Positions 17,817-24,899 of a stretch of DNA of 64,000 nt are shown here, piece after piece. Below the pieces are notes generated by a model, which ran no database searches, was not told the DNA's origin, and was given only the letters and a program-made list of their open reading frames with translations. Numbering within the stretch: position 1 is the first letter of the stretch; each line of letters begins with the position of its first letter. Made by a program: the position numbers and the translations under genes. The DNA is from Desulfobacteraceae bacterium (lineage in GTDB: Bacteria; Desulfobacterota; Desulfobacteria; Desulfobacterales; JACKCP01): contig JACKCP010000004.1 of NCBI GenBank assembly GCA_020633955.1, positions 144,741 to 208,740 on the forward strand, written 5' to 3'.

Positions 17817-18947
17817 ATGACAATAATTGTTGAGCATGATAAAGACCTTGAAAAATTATGCACCCATCTGAAAACCTGCGATAAAGTCGGGGTTGATTTA
17901 GAAGGTGACGGAATGTACCATTTCAGAGAGAAAATATGTCTGATCCAGCTGAGTGACGGTATTTCAGACTGGATAATAGATCCTCTGAGGGTAAAAAAAA
18001 TTGAAATCCTTGCTCCGTTTTTTTTTGATCCGAAAATTTTGAAAATTTTTCATGGAGCGGATTATGATATAAAATCCCTTTACAGGGATTACGGAATAGT
18101 AGTCAATAATTTATTTGACACTGAAATAGCAGCAAGATTTGCAGGTCTAAGGCTTTCGGGCCTTGATCATTTAATGATGGATTTTCTGGGAGTTAAAACA
18201 GAAAAGAAATATCAGAAAAAAGACTGGTCAATAAGACCGCTTCCTGCTGATATGCTTGATTATGCTGCAATGGATTCAAGATATCTTATCAGTATTTTTG
18301 AAATACTCACAAAAAAACTGAAAAGTCTTAAAAGGCTTGACTGGGTTTATGAAGAGTCCTCAAATATTTCTGAATCAAGATTTGTAAAAAAAATGGAAGT
18401 TCCGTATTTCACTTCCTTTAAAGGAGCAGGAAAGCTTGACAGAAGAAGTCTTGCTGTCCTGGAGGATCTTCTCAAGTTCAGGTATTCTGTTGCAAGGAAA
18501 AAGGATAAGCCTCTTTATAAGGTAATTCCAAACAAGACCATAATTAAGATTGCCGAAAAAAAGGCTGAAAAGGAAAATGAACTTAAAAACATCATGAGTC
18601 CCGGACATTACAAGCGATTTGGTACAAGAATTTCTGGAATAGTCCAGAATGCAATGGTTGTACCGGCTTCAGGGCTTCCATGTTATCCAAAGAAAAAAAA
18701 GCCCAAAAATTTCAGCCATCTTTCTTCCTTGAGATCTCAGAATTTAAGACAGTGGAGACTTGAAAAGTCAGAACATCTTGAGCTTGACCCGGGAATTGTC
18801 CTGAACAACGGTCTTGTGTGCGAAATTGCAGAAAAAAATCCCCAGGATTTAAATGGTCTTGCTCAAATTCCTCTTAAAAGATGGCAGATAAGGGAATTTG
18901 GTAAAGAGATTTTAAATGTTTTAAGCCAAAGCCTTTTAAAAAGGTGA
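17817..18947 (+). CDS. rnd: Ribonuclease D-type 3'-5' exoribonuclease
   Basis: Trims the 3' ends of structured RNAs such as tRNA precursors. The 376-residue protein has a DnaQ-like exonuclease domain with Exo I (Asp27 and Glu29 in VGVDLEGD), Exo II (FHGADYDIKSLYRDYG), and Exo III (LDYAAMDSRYL), followed by an HRDC-type domain (about 215-290, RRSLAVLEDLLKFRYSVARK). Length agrees with RNase D. It is divergent from thrS; a functional link with tRNA is plausible but unproven. The start codon choice rests on the alignment to Exo I. Confidence 0.9.
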   Translation: MTIIVEHDKDLEKLCTHLKTCDKVGVDLEGDGMYHFREKICLIQLSDGISDWIIDPLRVKKIEILAPFFFDPKILKIFHGADYDIKSLYRDYGIVVNNLFDTEIAARFAGLRLSGLDHLMMDFLGVKTEKKYQKKDWSIRPLPADMLDYAAMDSRYLISIFEILTKKLKSLKRLDWVYEESSNISESRFVKKMEVPYFTSFKGAGKLDRRSLAVLEDLLKFRYSVARKKDKPLYKVIPNKTIIKIAEKKAEKENELKNIMSPGHYKRFGTRISGIVQNAMVVPASGLPCYPKKKKPKNFSHLSSLRSQNLRQWRLEKSEHLELDPGIVLNNGLVCEIAEKNPQDLNGLAQIPLKRWQIREFGKEILNVLSQSLLKR

Positions 18948-18983
18948 GTGACTGCAAAAAAGCTTTTTTTGTTCAGCTCAGGT

Positions 18984-19189
18984 TATACCTGAATTGAGCG
19001 ATTTTCAAGTTTGCTGCATATACAAGGCAAATTGTATCAGGCTATACTATTGCTATGCGTGATGCAATTTAACGCAGTAGATGCGGCAAAATTGGAAAGC
19101 CCGCAGGGTTTCATATTTTTAAATAAAACAAGCTTGATTCATTGAAAATTTATTAATTTAAAAATATGAAACGCTCAATTCAGGTTATA
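18984..19189. repeat. PAL206: nested palindromic element
   Basis: Three inverted pairs are visible. The outermost is CCTGAATTGAGCG (18988-19000) with CGCTCAATTCAGG (19172-19184). A central one is TTTGCTGCATATAC (19010-19023) with GTAGATGCGGCAAA (19077-19090), imperfect and extended inward. A third is GTTTCATATTTTTAAAT (19108-19124) with ATTTAAAAATATGAAAC (19156-19172), perfect over 17 bp. No coding potential. It fills most of the gap between rnd and upp. Confidence 0.75.
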
Positions 19190-19320
19190 GTAAGTTGGCA
19201 GTAAATAAAGTTTTTGTTTCGGTGAAAAGATAAGTGTCTCCACTTCTTGATAATAATTTTAAAAAAGGTTATAGAGGCTTTAACTTTGACAGAATAAACC
19301 AATAAAACCAGGGAGATAAA

Positions 19321-19947
19321 ATGACCTTATATATTGCAGACCATCCGCTGATAAAACACAAAATAGGTATTTTAAGAAAGAATGATCTTGCTACAAAAAA
19401 TTTCAGAATGCTTGCATCTGAAATTGCAAGGCTTCTTACCTATGAAGCTACAAAGGATCTTGAGACAGAAAAAATTACAATTGAAGGCTGGGCAGGCAAT
19501 GTTGAGGTAGACCAGATAAAGGGCAAAAAGGTTACTGTTGTTCCAATCTTGAGAGCAGGTCTTGGGATGATGGATGGAGTTCTTGACATGATTCCTTCTG
19601 CAAAGGTTGGAGTTGTTGGACTTTACAGAGATGAGGAAACCTTGAAGCCTGTTCATTACTATGTAAAGTTCCCTTCAAGCATGGAGGAAAGAATAGCATT
19701 GATAATTGATCCAATGCTGGCAACTGGAGGATCTTTTTGTGCAACAGTTGATTTGCTGAAAAAAGAAGGGTGTAAAACTATAAAAGGACTTTTTCTTGTT
19801 GCAGCCCCTGAGGGAATAAAAAAAGTGGAAGAGCTTCATCCCGATGTCTCCATTTATACTGCTGCAGTTGATGAAAGGCTTAATGACAAGGGCTACATAA
19901 TTCCTGGACTTGGTGACGCAGGCGACAAGATTTTTGGGACAAAATAA
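19321..19947 (+). CDS. upp: Uracil phosphoribosyltransferase
   Basis: Salvages uracil with PRPP to make UMP. The 208-residue protein shows VVPILRAGLGMMDGVL, the PRPP-binding motif IALIIDPMLATGGSFCATVDLL, and the C-terminal uracil-binding region VDERLNDKGYIIPGLGDAGDKIFGT. Length is standard. The start follows AGGGAG. A uracil permease gene follows on the same strand 318 bp downstream, making a uracil uptake and salvage pair, but a terminator lies between them. Confidence 0.97.
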   Translation: MTLYIADHPLIKHKIGILRKNDLATKNFRMLASEIARLLTYEATKDLETEKITIEGWAGNVEVDQIKGKKVTVVPILRAGLGMMDGVLDMIPSAKVGVVGLYRDEETLKPVHYYVKFPSSMEERIALIIDPMLATGGSFCATVDLLKKEGCKTIKGLFLVAAPEGIKKVEELHPDVSIYTAAVDERLNDKGYIIPGLGDAGDKIFGTK

Positions 19948-20006
19948 AAACTATTTATTTAGTGATTGATGGAAAACTGGAATTTTTTGTTGATTATCCG
20001 CTACCA

Positions 20007-20046
20007 AACCGGCTTTTTTCTCAGTTTTCAGCTCAATGGTTGCAAA
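20007..20046 (+). repeat. PAL58 half copy
   Basis: CCGGCTTTTTTCTCAGTTTT, then CAGCTCAATGGTTGCAAA, matches the right half of the copy at 21561; the left half is missing or decayed. Confidence 0.5.
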
Positions 20047-20055
20047 TTTAATATG

Positions 20056-20092
20056 AAACGCATGAACTTAAAAAAATTCATGCGTTTTTTTT
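20056..20092 (+). terminator. Terminator downstream of upp
   Basis: AAACGCATGAA (20056-20066) and TTCATGCGTTT (20077-20087) form an 11-bp stem followed by a run of T residues to 20092. Confidence 0.85.
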
Positions 20093-20099
20093 GGATAAT

Positions 20100-20235
20100 A
20101 AGTGGTTGGTCTGAAACAGAATTTCAGCCCTCATTGATGAGTGTGAAATGTTTAAGGTTCTTAAAATATCAAGTATTTTGAAGAAAAAACTTTAAATCTG
20201 AGGGTGAAACAAGCTGTTTTGGTTCAGCGAATATA
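20100..20235 (+). repeat. Decayed TIR144-like repeat upstream of uraA
   Basis: AGTGGTTGGTCTGAAAC at the left, TATTTTGAAGAA and TTTAAATCTGAGG in the middle and GCTGTTTTGGTTCAGCGAA at the right keep the order of TIR144 landmarks, but identity is low. Confidence 0.45.
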
Positions 20236-20265
20236 AAAAATTAATTTCTAAGGAAAGGGTAAATT

Positions 20266-21498
20266 ATGGGGGGTAATTTTGACTACAAATTCAGAGCCAG
20301 GGACTCAATACTTGGGGCTCAGATGCTTTTTGTAGCATTTGGAGCACTTGTCTTGGTTCCTCTTTTGACAGGACTTGACTCAAATGTCGCCTTATTTACA
20401 GCCGGGCTTGGTACTCTTGTTTTTCAGGCCGTAACAAAAGGAAAAGTGCCTGTATTTCTTGCATCATCATTTGCATTTATAGCACCAATTTCTGTTGGTG
20501 TTGCCAAGTGGGGGATTGCATCAACAATGAGCGGTCTTGCAGCTGCCGGTGTTGTTTATATTTTATTAAGCCTGATTATAAGAATAAAGGGAAGCAGAGT
20601 TATTGAGAAAATACTTCCTCCTGTTGTAACAGGTCCGGTTATAATGGTAATAGGGCTTATTCTTGCCCCGGTTGCTGTGAAAATGGCTGTGGGAGAAGCT
20701 GATGCATCAAATATAATACCCCAGTCAAAGGCTTTGCTTGTATCAATGTCGGCTCTTCTTGCAACAATTGCTGCAACTCTTCTTGGAAGGGGGCTTGTAA
20801 GACTTATTCCCATTTTGATAGGAATAATAACTGGATATGTCGTTGCATGGTTTTCCGGGCTTGTTGACATAAGTCCTGTATACAGTGCAAAATGGTTTTC
20901 TGTTCCTGATTTTGTTTTGCCTGAGTTTAACCTTTCTGCAATTCTTTTTATTGTACCTGTTGCAATTGCCCCTGCAATTGAACATTTTGGAGATATTCTT
21001 GCAATTGGTCAGGTTACAGAGAAGGATTATCTTGAAGATCCGGGAATAGAAAATACAATGCTTGGAGACGGTCTTGCAACTTCACTGGCTTCAATGCTCG
21101 GCGGTCCTCCAAATACAACTTATTCTGAAGTTACAGGTGCTGTTGCTCTTACAAAGGCCTTTAATCCGGGAGTGATGACATGGGCTGCAATTATTGCCAT
21201 AGTACTTTCATTCATAGGAAAAATCGGGGCACTGCTTTCAACAATTCCATCTCCTGTAATGGGAGGAATAATGCTTTTATTGTTTGGAGCCATCATGGTT
21301 GTTGGAATGAACAATATTGTAAAGGCCCAGTCAGATGTTACTGAACCAAGAAATCTTACAATAATTGCTCTTATTCTTGTTTTTGGAATAGGCGGAATGA
21401 GTTTTTCCGCCGGCAAATTTACCCTTGAGGGAATAGGGCTTGCCGGAGTTCTTGGTGTTATGCTGAATCTTCTTCTCCCAAAGACAAGAGAAGAATAA
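20266..21498 (+). CDS. uraA: Uracil/xanthine permease (NCS2 family)
   Basis: A 410-residue integral membrane protein with about 12-14 hydrophobic segments that would import uracil with protons. NCS2 features are visible: early AQMLFVAFGALVLVPLLTGL, the conserved EHFGDILAIGQVT helix near residue 240, the GDGLATSLASMLGGPPNTTYSE motif near 265-287 with the substrate-site residues, and the PSPVMGGIMLLLFGAIM segment. The start follows AAGGAAAGGG. Uracil is favoured over xanthine because upp is upstream. It is convergent with gltA. Confidence 0.9.
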   Translation: MGGNFDYKFRARDSILGAQMLFVAFGALVLVPLLTGLDSNVALFTAGLGTLVFQAVTKGKVPVFLASSFAFIAPISVGVAKWGIASTMSGLAAAGVVYILLSLIIRIKGSRVIEKILPPVVTGPVIMVIGLILAPVAVKMAVGEADASNIIPQSKALLVSMSALLATIAATLLGRGLVRLIPILIGIITGYVVAWFSGLVDISPVYSAKWFSVPDFVLPEFNLSAILFIVPVAIAPAIEHFGDILAIGQVTEKDYLEDPGIENTMLGDGLATSLASMLGGPPNTTYSEVTGAVALTKAFNPGVMTWAAIIAIVLSFIGKIGALLSTIPSPVMGGIMLLLFGAIMVVGMNNIVKAQSDVTEPRNLTIIALILVFGIGGMSFSAGKFTLEGIGLAGVLGVMLNLLLPKTREE

Positions 21499-21502
21499 TG
21501 AA

Positions 21503-21538
21503 AAAAGACCGCCTGATTGATTTTTCCGGCGGTCTTTT
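21503..21538 (+). terminator. Terminator of uraA
   Basis: AAAAGACCGCC (21503-21513) pairs perfectly with GGCGGTCTTTT (21528-21538), immediately after the stop codon. Confidence 0.85.
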
Positions 21539-21560
21539 CCTGGCTGTTTGAAAAACAGCC

Positions 21561-21617
21561 GTAATTGTTCAGTTCAATTTAGAACGGCTTTTTCTCAGTT
21601 TTAAGCTGAATAGTTAC
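21561..21617 (+). repeat. PAL58 interspersed palindromic repeat, copy 3
   Basis: The element runs from GTAATTGTTCAGTTC to AAGCTGAATAGTTAC and is flanked on both sides by the identical octamer AAACAGCC (21553-21560 and 21618-21625), as expected for a target-site duplication. Confidence 0.78.
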
Positions 21618-21662
21618 AAACAGCCTTGATAATAATTAATTATACTCGGCTGAGTTTTGTTT

Positions 21663-22952
21663 TTACCTGTCCTTTAGTTCAACATAGTCATGCTCTGAAA
21701 GTCCTGTATAAATCTGTCTTGGCCTGCTTATTTTCCAGTTTGGATCTTCCATGCTTTCCTTCCACTGTGAAATCCACCCAGGGAGTCTTCCAATTGCAAA
21801 CATAACAGTAAACATATTGGTTGGGATTCCAATAGCCCTTAAAACAATTCCGCTGTAGAAGTCAACATTGGGGTAAAGGTTATGGTCTACGAAGTAAGGA
21901 TCTGTCAGAGCTACTTCCTCAAGCTGTTTGGCAATGTCAAGAAGAGGGTCAGGACCTGATATTTTACTTAAAACCTTGTCGCACATCTTCTTCATAATTT
22001 TAGCCCTCGGGTCATAGGTTTTATAAACTCTGTGTCCAAAACCCATCAGCCTGAAAGGATCGTTTTTGTCCTTTGCTTTTTTTATTACTTCGTCTATGGA
22101 TACTCCGTTTTTGTGAATATCTGTGAGCATTTCAATTACAGCCTGGTTTGCGCCTCCGTGAAGAGGACCCCAAAGTGCTGCTATTCCAGCAGAAATTGCA
22201 GCGTAAAGATTAACCCTTCCGCTTCCAACAACCCTTACAGCCGCAGTGGAGCAGTTCTGCTCATGATCTCCATGCAGAATAAGAAATACGTTCAATGCCC
22301 TTACTATGTCCTCGTCAAGAACGTATGGTCTTACAGGACTGTCAAACATCATGTTAAGGAAATTTTCGCAGTAGGTCAGGTCATGTCTTGGGTATACGAT
22401 TTTTTCGCCTTTTGAAAATCTGTATGACATTGCAGCCATGGTCCTGACTTTTGAGATGAGGTTTAAAAAATCTTTTGTAATATTGTCTTCATCTTTGAGT
22501 TCAGGGTAAAAACTTCTTAATGCATTTACCATTGATGAAAGAATTCCCATTGGATGGGATGCCTTTGGAAAATTCTGGAAAAATATATGCATGTCTTCGT
22601 GAACAAGGGATGAGTCATTAAGCATAACCCGGTTTCTATTGAGTTCTTCAAGGGAAGGCAGGTGGCCGTTAATAAGAAGATATGCAGTTTCAACAAAGGT
22701 AGATTTTTCTGCGAGCTGCTCAATTGGAATTCCCCTGTATCTTAAAACTCCTTTTTCTCCGTTCATAAATGTAATTGATGAAGAGCAGCTTCCTGTATTT
22801 CCAAATCCTGGATCAAAGGTAATAAAGCCTGTCTCCTGACGGAGTCTGGTAATGTCGATGGCCTTTTCACCTTCTGTCCCGATTATTACCGGGAAAGTGT
22901 AGGTCTTGCCATCAATTGTAAGTGTAACTGAATCTGTCATTTTCTGCCCCAT
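21663..22952 (-). CDS. gltA: Citrate synthase
   Basis: Condenses acetyl-CoA and oxaloacetate to citrate, entry to the TCA cycle. The 429-residue protein is of the larger hexameric type with a beta-rich N-terminal region (VTLTIDGKTYTFPVIIG). Catalytic landmarks are LHGDHEQNCSTAAVRVVGSG, the GPLHGGANQAVIEML histidine loop, the second histidine in LMGFGHRVYKTYDPRA and the aspartate in VDFYSGIVLRAIG. The start may be Met5 (22940), preceded by GGGG, rather than 22952, which has no clear ribosome-binding site. Type II enzymes are often inhibited by NADH, which is not testable here. Confidence 0.96.
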   Translation of the reverse strand: MGQKMTDSVTLTIDGKTYTFPVIIGTEGEKAIDITRLRQETGFITFDPGFGNTGSCSSSITFMNGEKGVLRYRGIPIEQLAEKSTFVETAYLLINGHLPSLEELNRNRVMLNDSSLVHEDMHIFFQNFPKASHPMGILSSMVNALRSFYPELKDEDNITKDFLNLISKVRTMAAMSYRFSKGEKIVYPRHDLTYCENFLNMMFDSPVRPYVLDEDIVRALNVFLILHGDHEQNCSTAAVRVVGSGRVNLYAAISAGIAALWGPLHGGANQAVIEMLTDIHKNGVSIDEVIKKAKDKNDPFRLMGFGHRVYKTYDPRAKIMKKMCDKVLSKISGPDPLLDIAKQLEEVALTDPYFVDHNLYPNVDFYSGIVLRAIGIPTNMFTVMFAIGRLPGWISQWKESMEDPNWKISRPRQIYTGLSEHDYVELKDR

Positions 22953-23159
22953 TTTTATTTAAATTTTTAAAATTGTTGGTATAATTATTTTTTGTCACTA
23001 ATTAAGAAAGTTAAAATAATACTTTAATATCTAAGGTGTCAACAGAGATTAATCTGTTTTTTTGTGATAAGGCAACTTTAGGTTGTTTTAAATTCCAGTC
23101 CTGATAAATTCAGAGAAATAAAGGCCTGCAATACTACTTTCTTCAAGGATCTTTAATTT

Positions 23160-23978
23160 ATGAACTCATTGGAAAATATAAAAAAAAAGATAACAGTGGA
23201 TTTTCTGGTAAAAAAAATAGAAATATCCTTAAATACTGAAAATGGATACTCAGGTATTGATAAACAGTCCGTGAAACTGCTCCTGGGAAAATGCGGTTAT
23301 CAGAGTATTTCAAAAAGAGGTCTTGAGCTTTTTGAAAAAAACATTCCGGATCACCACGTAATAGTAAACGATGCTTTGCTGGGAAGGTATGAAACAAGTG
23401 TTTCAGATGTTGTTCTTAGAAAATCTCCAACTATCAAAGAGATGATAAGTTTTAAAAATGCCAGAAAAATACTTGGAGATTCTGATGTGTTAAGGTCAGT
23501 TAAAAAAGATACTCTGGAATATCTGAGGTCTTCCTATATTAATAGTCTGGATTTTTCAGATCTTTCTAAAGACAAGCTGTTAAGTGAATTAAGAATTCTT
23601 TTTGATGCAGATGATATTGAAGGTTTTTTCAAGCTCGTTCTGGTTCTTTTTGAACTGTCATCACTGAATTACCTTCCTTTTTTGAGTAAAAAATACAATC
23701 TTTATATTTTGGGTAAAAAAAATGAGAAAGAAAATGATTCGTTTTTTTACCCTGTTGGAATACTGGATTATAAGAACAAGAAATTCTTATTTGCAAAAAA
23801 TGAAATCAGAGAAAAAAAAATTATAGGAATTCTTTCAGGAAAGGAAGAAAACAAAGTCTTTTCTGAGGGTGAAGATGCCATTTGTGAACTGGCAGAAGTT
23901 ATTGAAGACACACTTGAATACCTGCCTTTTGAAAGCAATCTTTTTCTTTACGGACTGCCGGAGAATTTCAATTTTTAA
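23160..23978 (+). CDS. Hypothetical protein, 272 residues
   Basis: I do not recognise this protein. It is rich in lysine, leucine and serine, has no signal peptide and no strong transmembrane helix, and looks largely helical up to about residue 180, then beta-rich (VGILDYKNKKFLFAKNEI). It is followed after 17 nt by an outer-membrane protein gene with a ribosome-binding site (AGGAG), so they probably form an operon. The ATG at 23160 is the first in frame, but the ribosome-binding site is weak (AAGGATC about 13 nt upstream). Confidence 0.65.
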   Translation: MNSLENIKKKITVDFLVKKIEISLNTENGYSGIDKQSVKLLLGKCGYQSISKRGLELFEKNIPDHHVIVNDALLGRYETSVSDVVLRKSPTIKEMISFKNARKILGDSDVLRSVKKDTLEYLRSSYINSLDFSDLSKDKLLSELRILFDADDIEGFFKLVLVLFELSSLNYLPFLSKKYNLYILGKKNEKENDSFFYPVGILDYKNKKFLFAKNEIREKKIIGILSGKEENKVFSEGEDAICELAEVIEDTLEYLPFESNLFLYGLPENFNF

Positions 23979-23995
23979 ACTTTAGGAGAATTGCC

Positions 23996-24766
23996 ATGAA
24001 ATTAAAATCTGCTGTTTTGGTGTTTGTTTTTCTGTTTATTCCGCTTCAGTCTTTTTGTCTGCCTCTGATTGATGCAGAAATTGCCGCAGGAGGTTGGTTC
24101 TGCAGTCCTGACGGTTTTGCTGGATATAAGGGTGATGATCTTTATCTGGAAAGAGACCTTGGATATGAAGACCAGACAGAGCTTACAGGAAGAATAAGGC
24201 TTGAACTTCCTCTTCTTTTACCAAATATTACATTTATGACAACAAATTTGAGCTTTGACGGAGACAATACCACAGGCAGATCATTTGATTTTGGAAATAC
24301 CTCGTTTAATGGGGATGATAAAATCAGTTCAGAGCTTAAACTGAACCACCATGACTTTGCAGTTTCATTTTCACTTCCTCTTCTTAATCTTGCAACTCTT
24401 GGGAAACTTCAGGCTGATCTTGGGGTAAATCTAAGGCTGATTGATATTGAGGCTTCAATGGAACAGACAACTGAGAACAGCGGACTTAAAAGAGAGTCAA
24501 AATCTCTTGACGTTCCAATTCCCATGGGTTTTGCGTATCTAAGGCTTGAGCCTGTTTCAGGAATTGGCCTTGAAGCAGAGGGCAGAATGCTTTCTATTGG
24601 AGGAAACAGTGTGACAAGTCTTATTGGACGCATAAGATATCATGTTTTGGGGCCGCTTTTTATTGCTGGAGGGTACAGGGTTGAAAAAATTGATGTTGAT
24701 GAGGAAGGTATAAGGATTGATACTGATTTCAGGGGGCCTTTTTTTGAGGGAGGGTTTAAGTTTTAA
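23996..24766 (+). CDS. Outer-membrane beta-barrel protein (TIGR04219-like)
   Basis: A 256-residue exported protein: signal peptide (SAVLVFVFLFIPLQSFC), then a mature part starting LPLIDAEIAAGGWF, amphipathic alternating strands, and a C-terminal phenylalanine (FFEGGFKF) as required for barrel insertion. The glycine/aromatic strand pattern and the VDAEIAAGGW-like start resemble the TIGR04219 outer-membrane family. Function unknown. Co-transcribed with the hypothetical gene before it. Confidence 0.7.
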   Translation: MKLKSAVLVFVFLFIPLQSFCLPLIDAEIAAGGWFCSPDGFAGYKGDDLYLERDLGYEDQTELTGRIRLELPLLLPNITFMTTNLSFDGDNTTGRSFDFGNTSFNGDDKISSELKLNHHDFAVSFSLPLLNLATLGKLQADLGVNLRLIDIEASMEQTTENSGLKRESKSLDVPIPMGFAYLRLEPVSGIGLEAEGRMLSIGGNSVTSLIGRIRYHVLGPLFIAGGYRVEKIDVDEEGIRIDTDFRGPFFEGGFKF

Positions 24767-24778
24767 AACTTTTGGTTT

Positions 24779-24825
24779 TTGATTATTGGCTGGTCAAAAT
24801 AAGGATTTTTTGTTCAACAGCCAAG
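24779..24825 (+). repeat. TIR144 left-end fragment
   Basis: ATTATTGGCTGGTCAAAATA followed by AGGATTTTTTGTTCA corresponds to the left terminus of TIR144; the rest of the element is absent. Confidence 0.45.
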
Positions 24826-24899
24826 TAATTAATAGCGGGATATGGTTTATATTGGAGGATTTTTAACTTAAAATTTATTAAATATTTGAAAAGGCTCAG

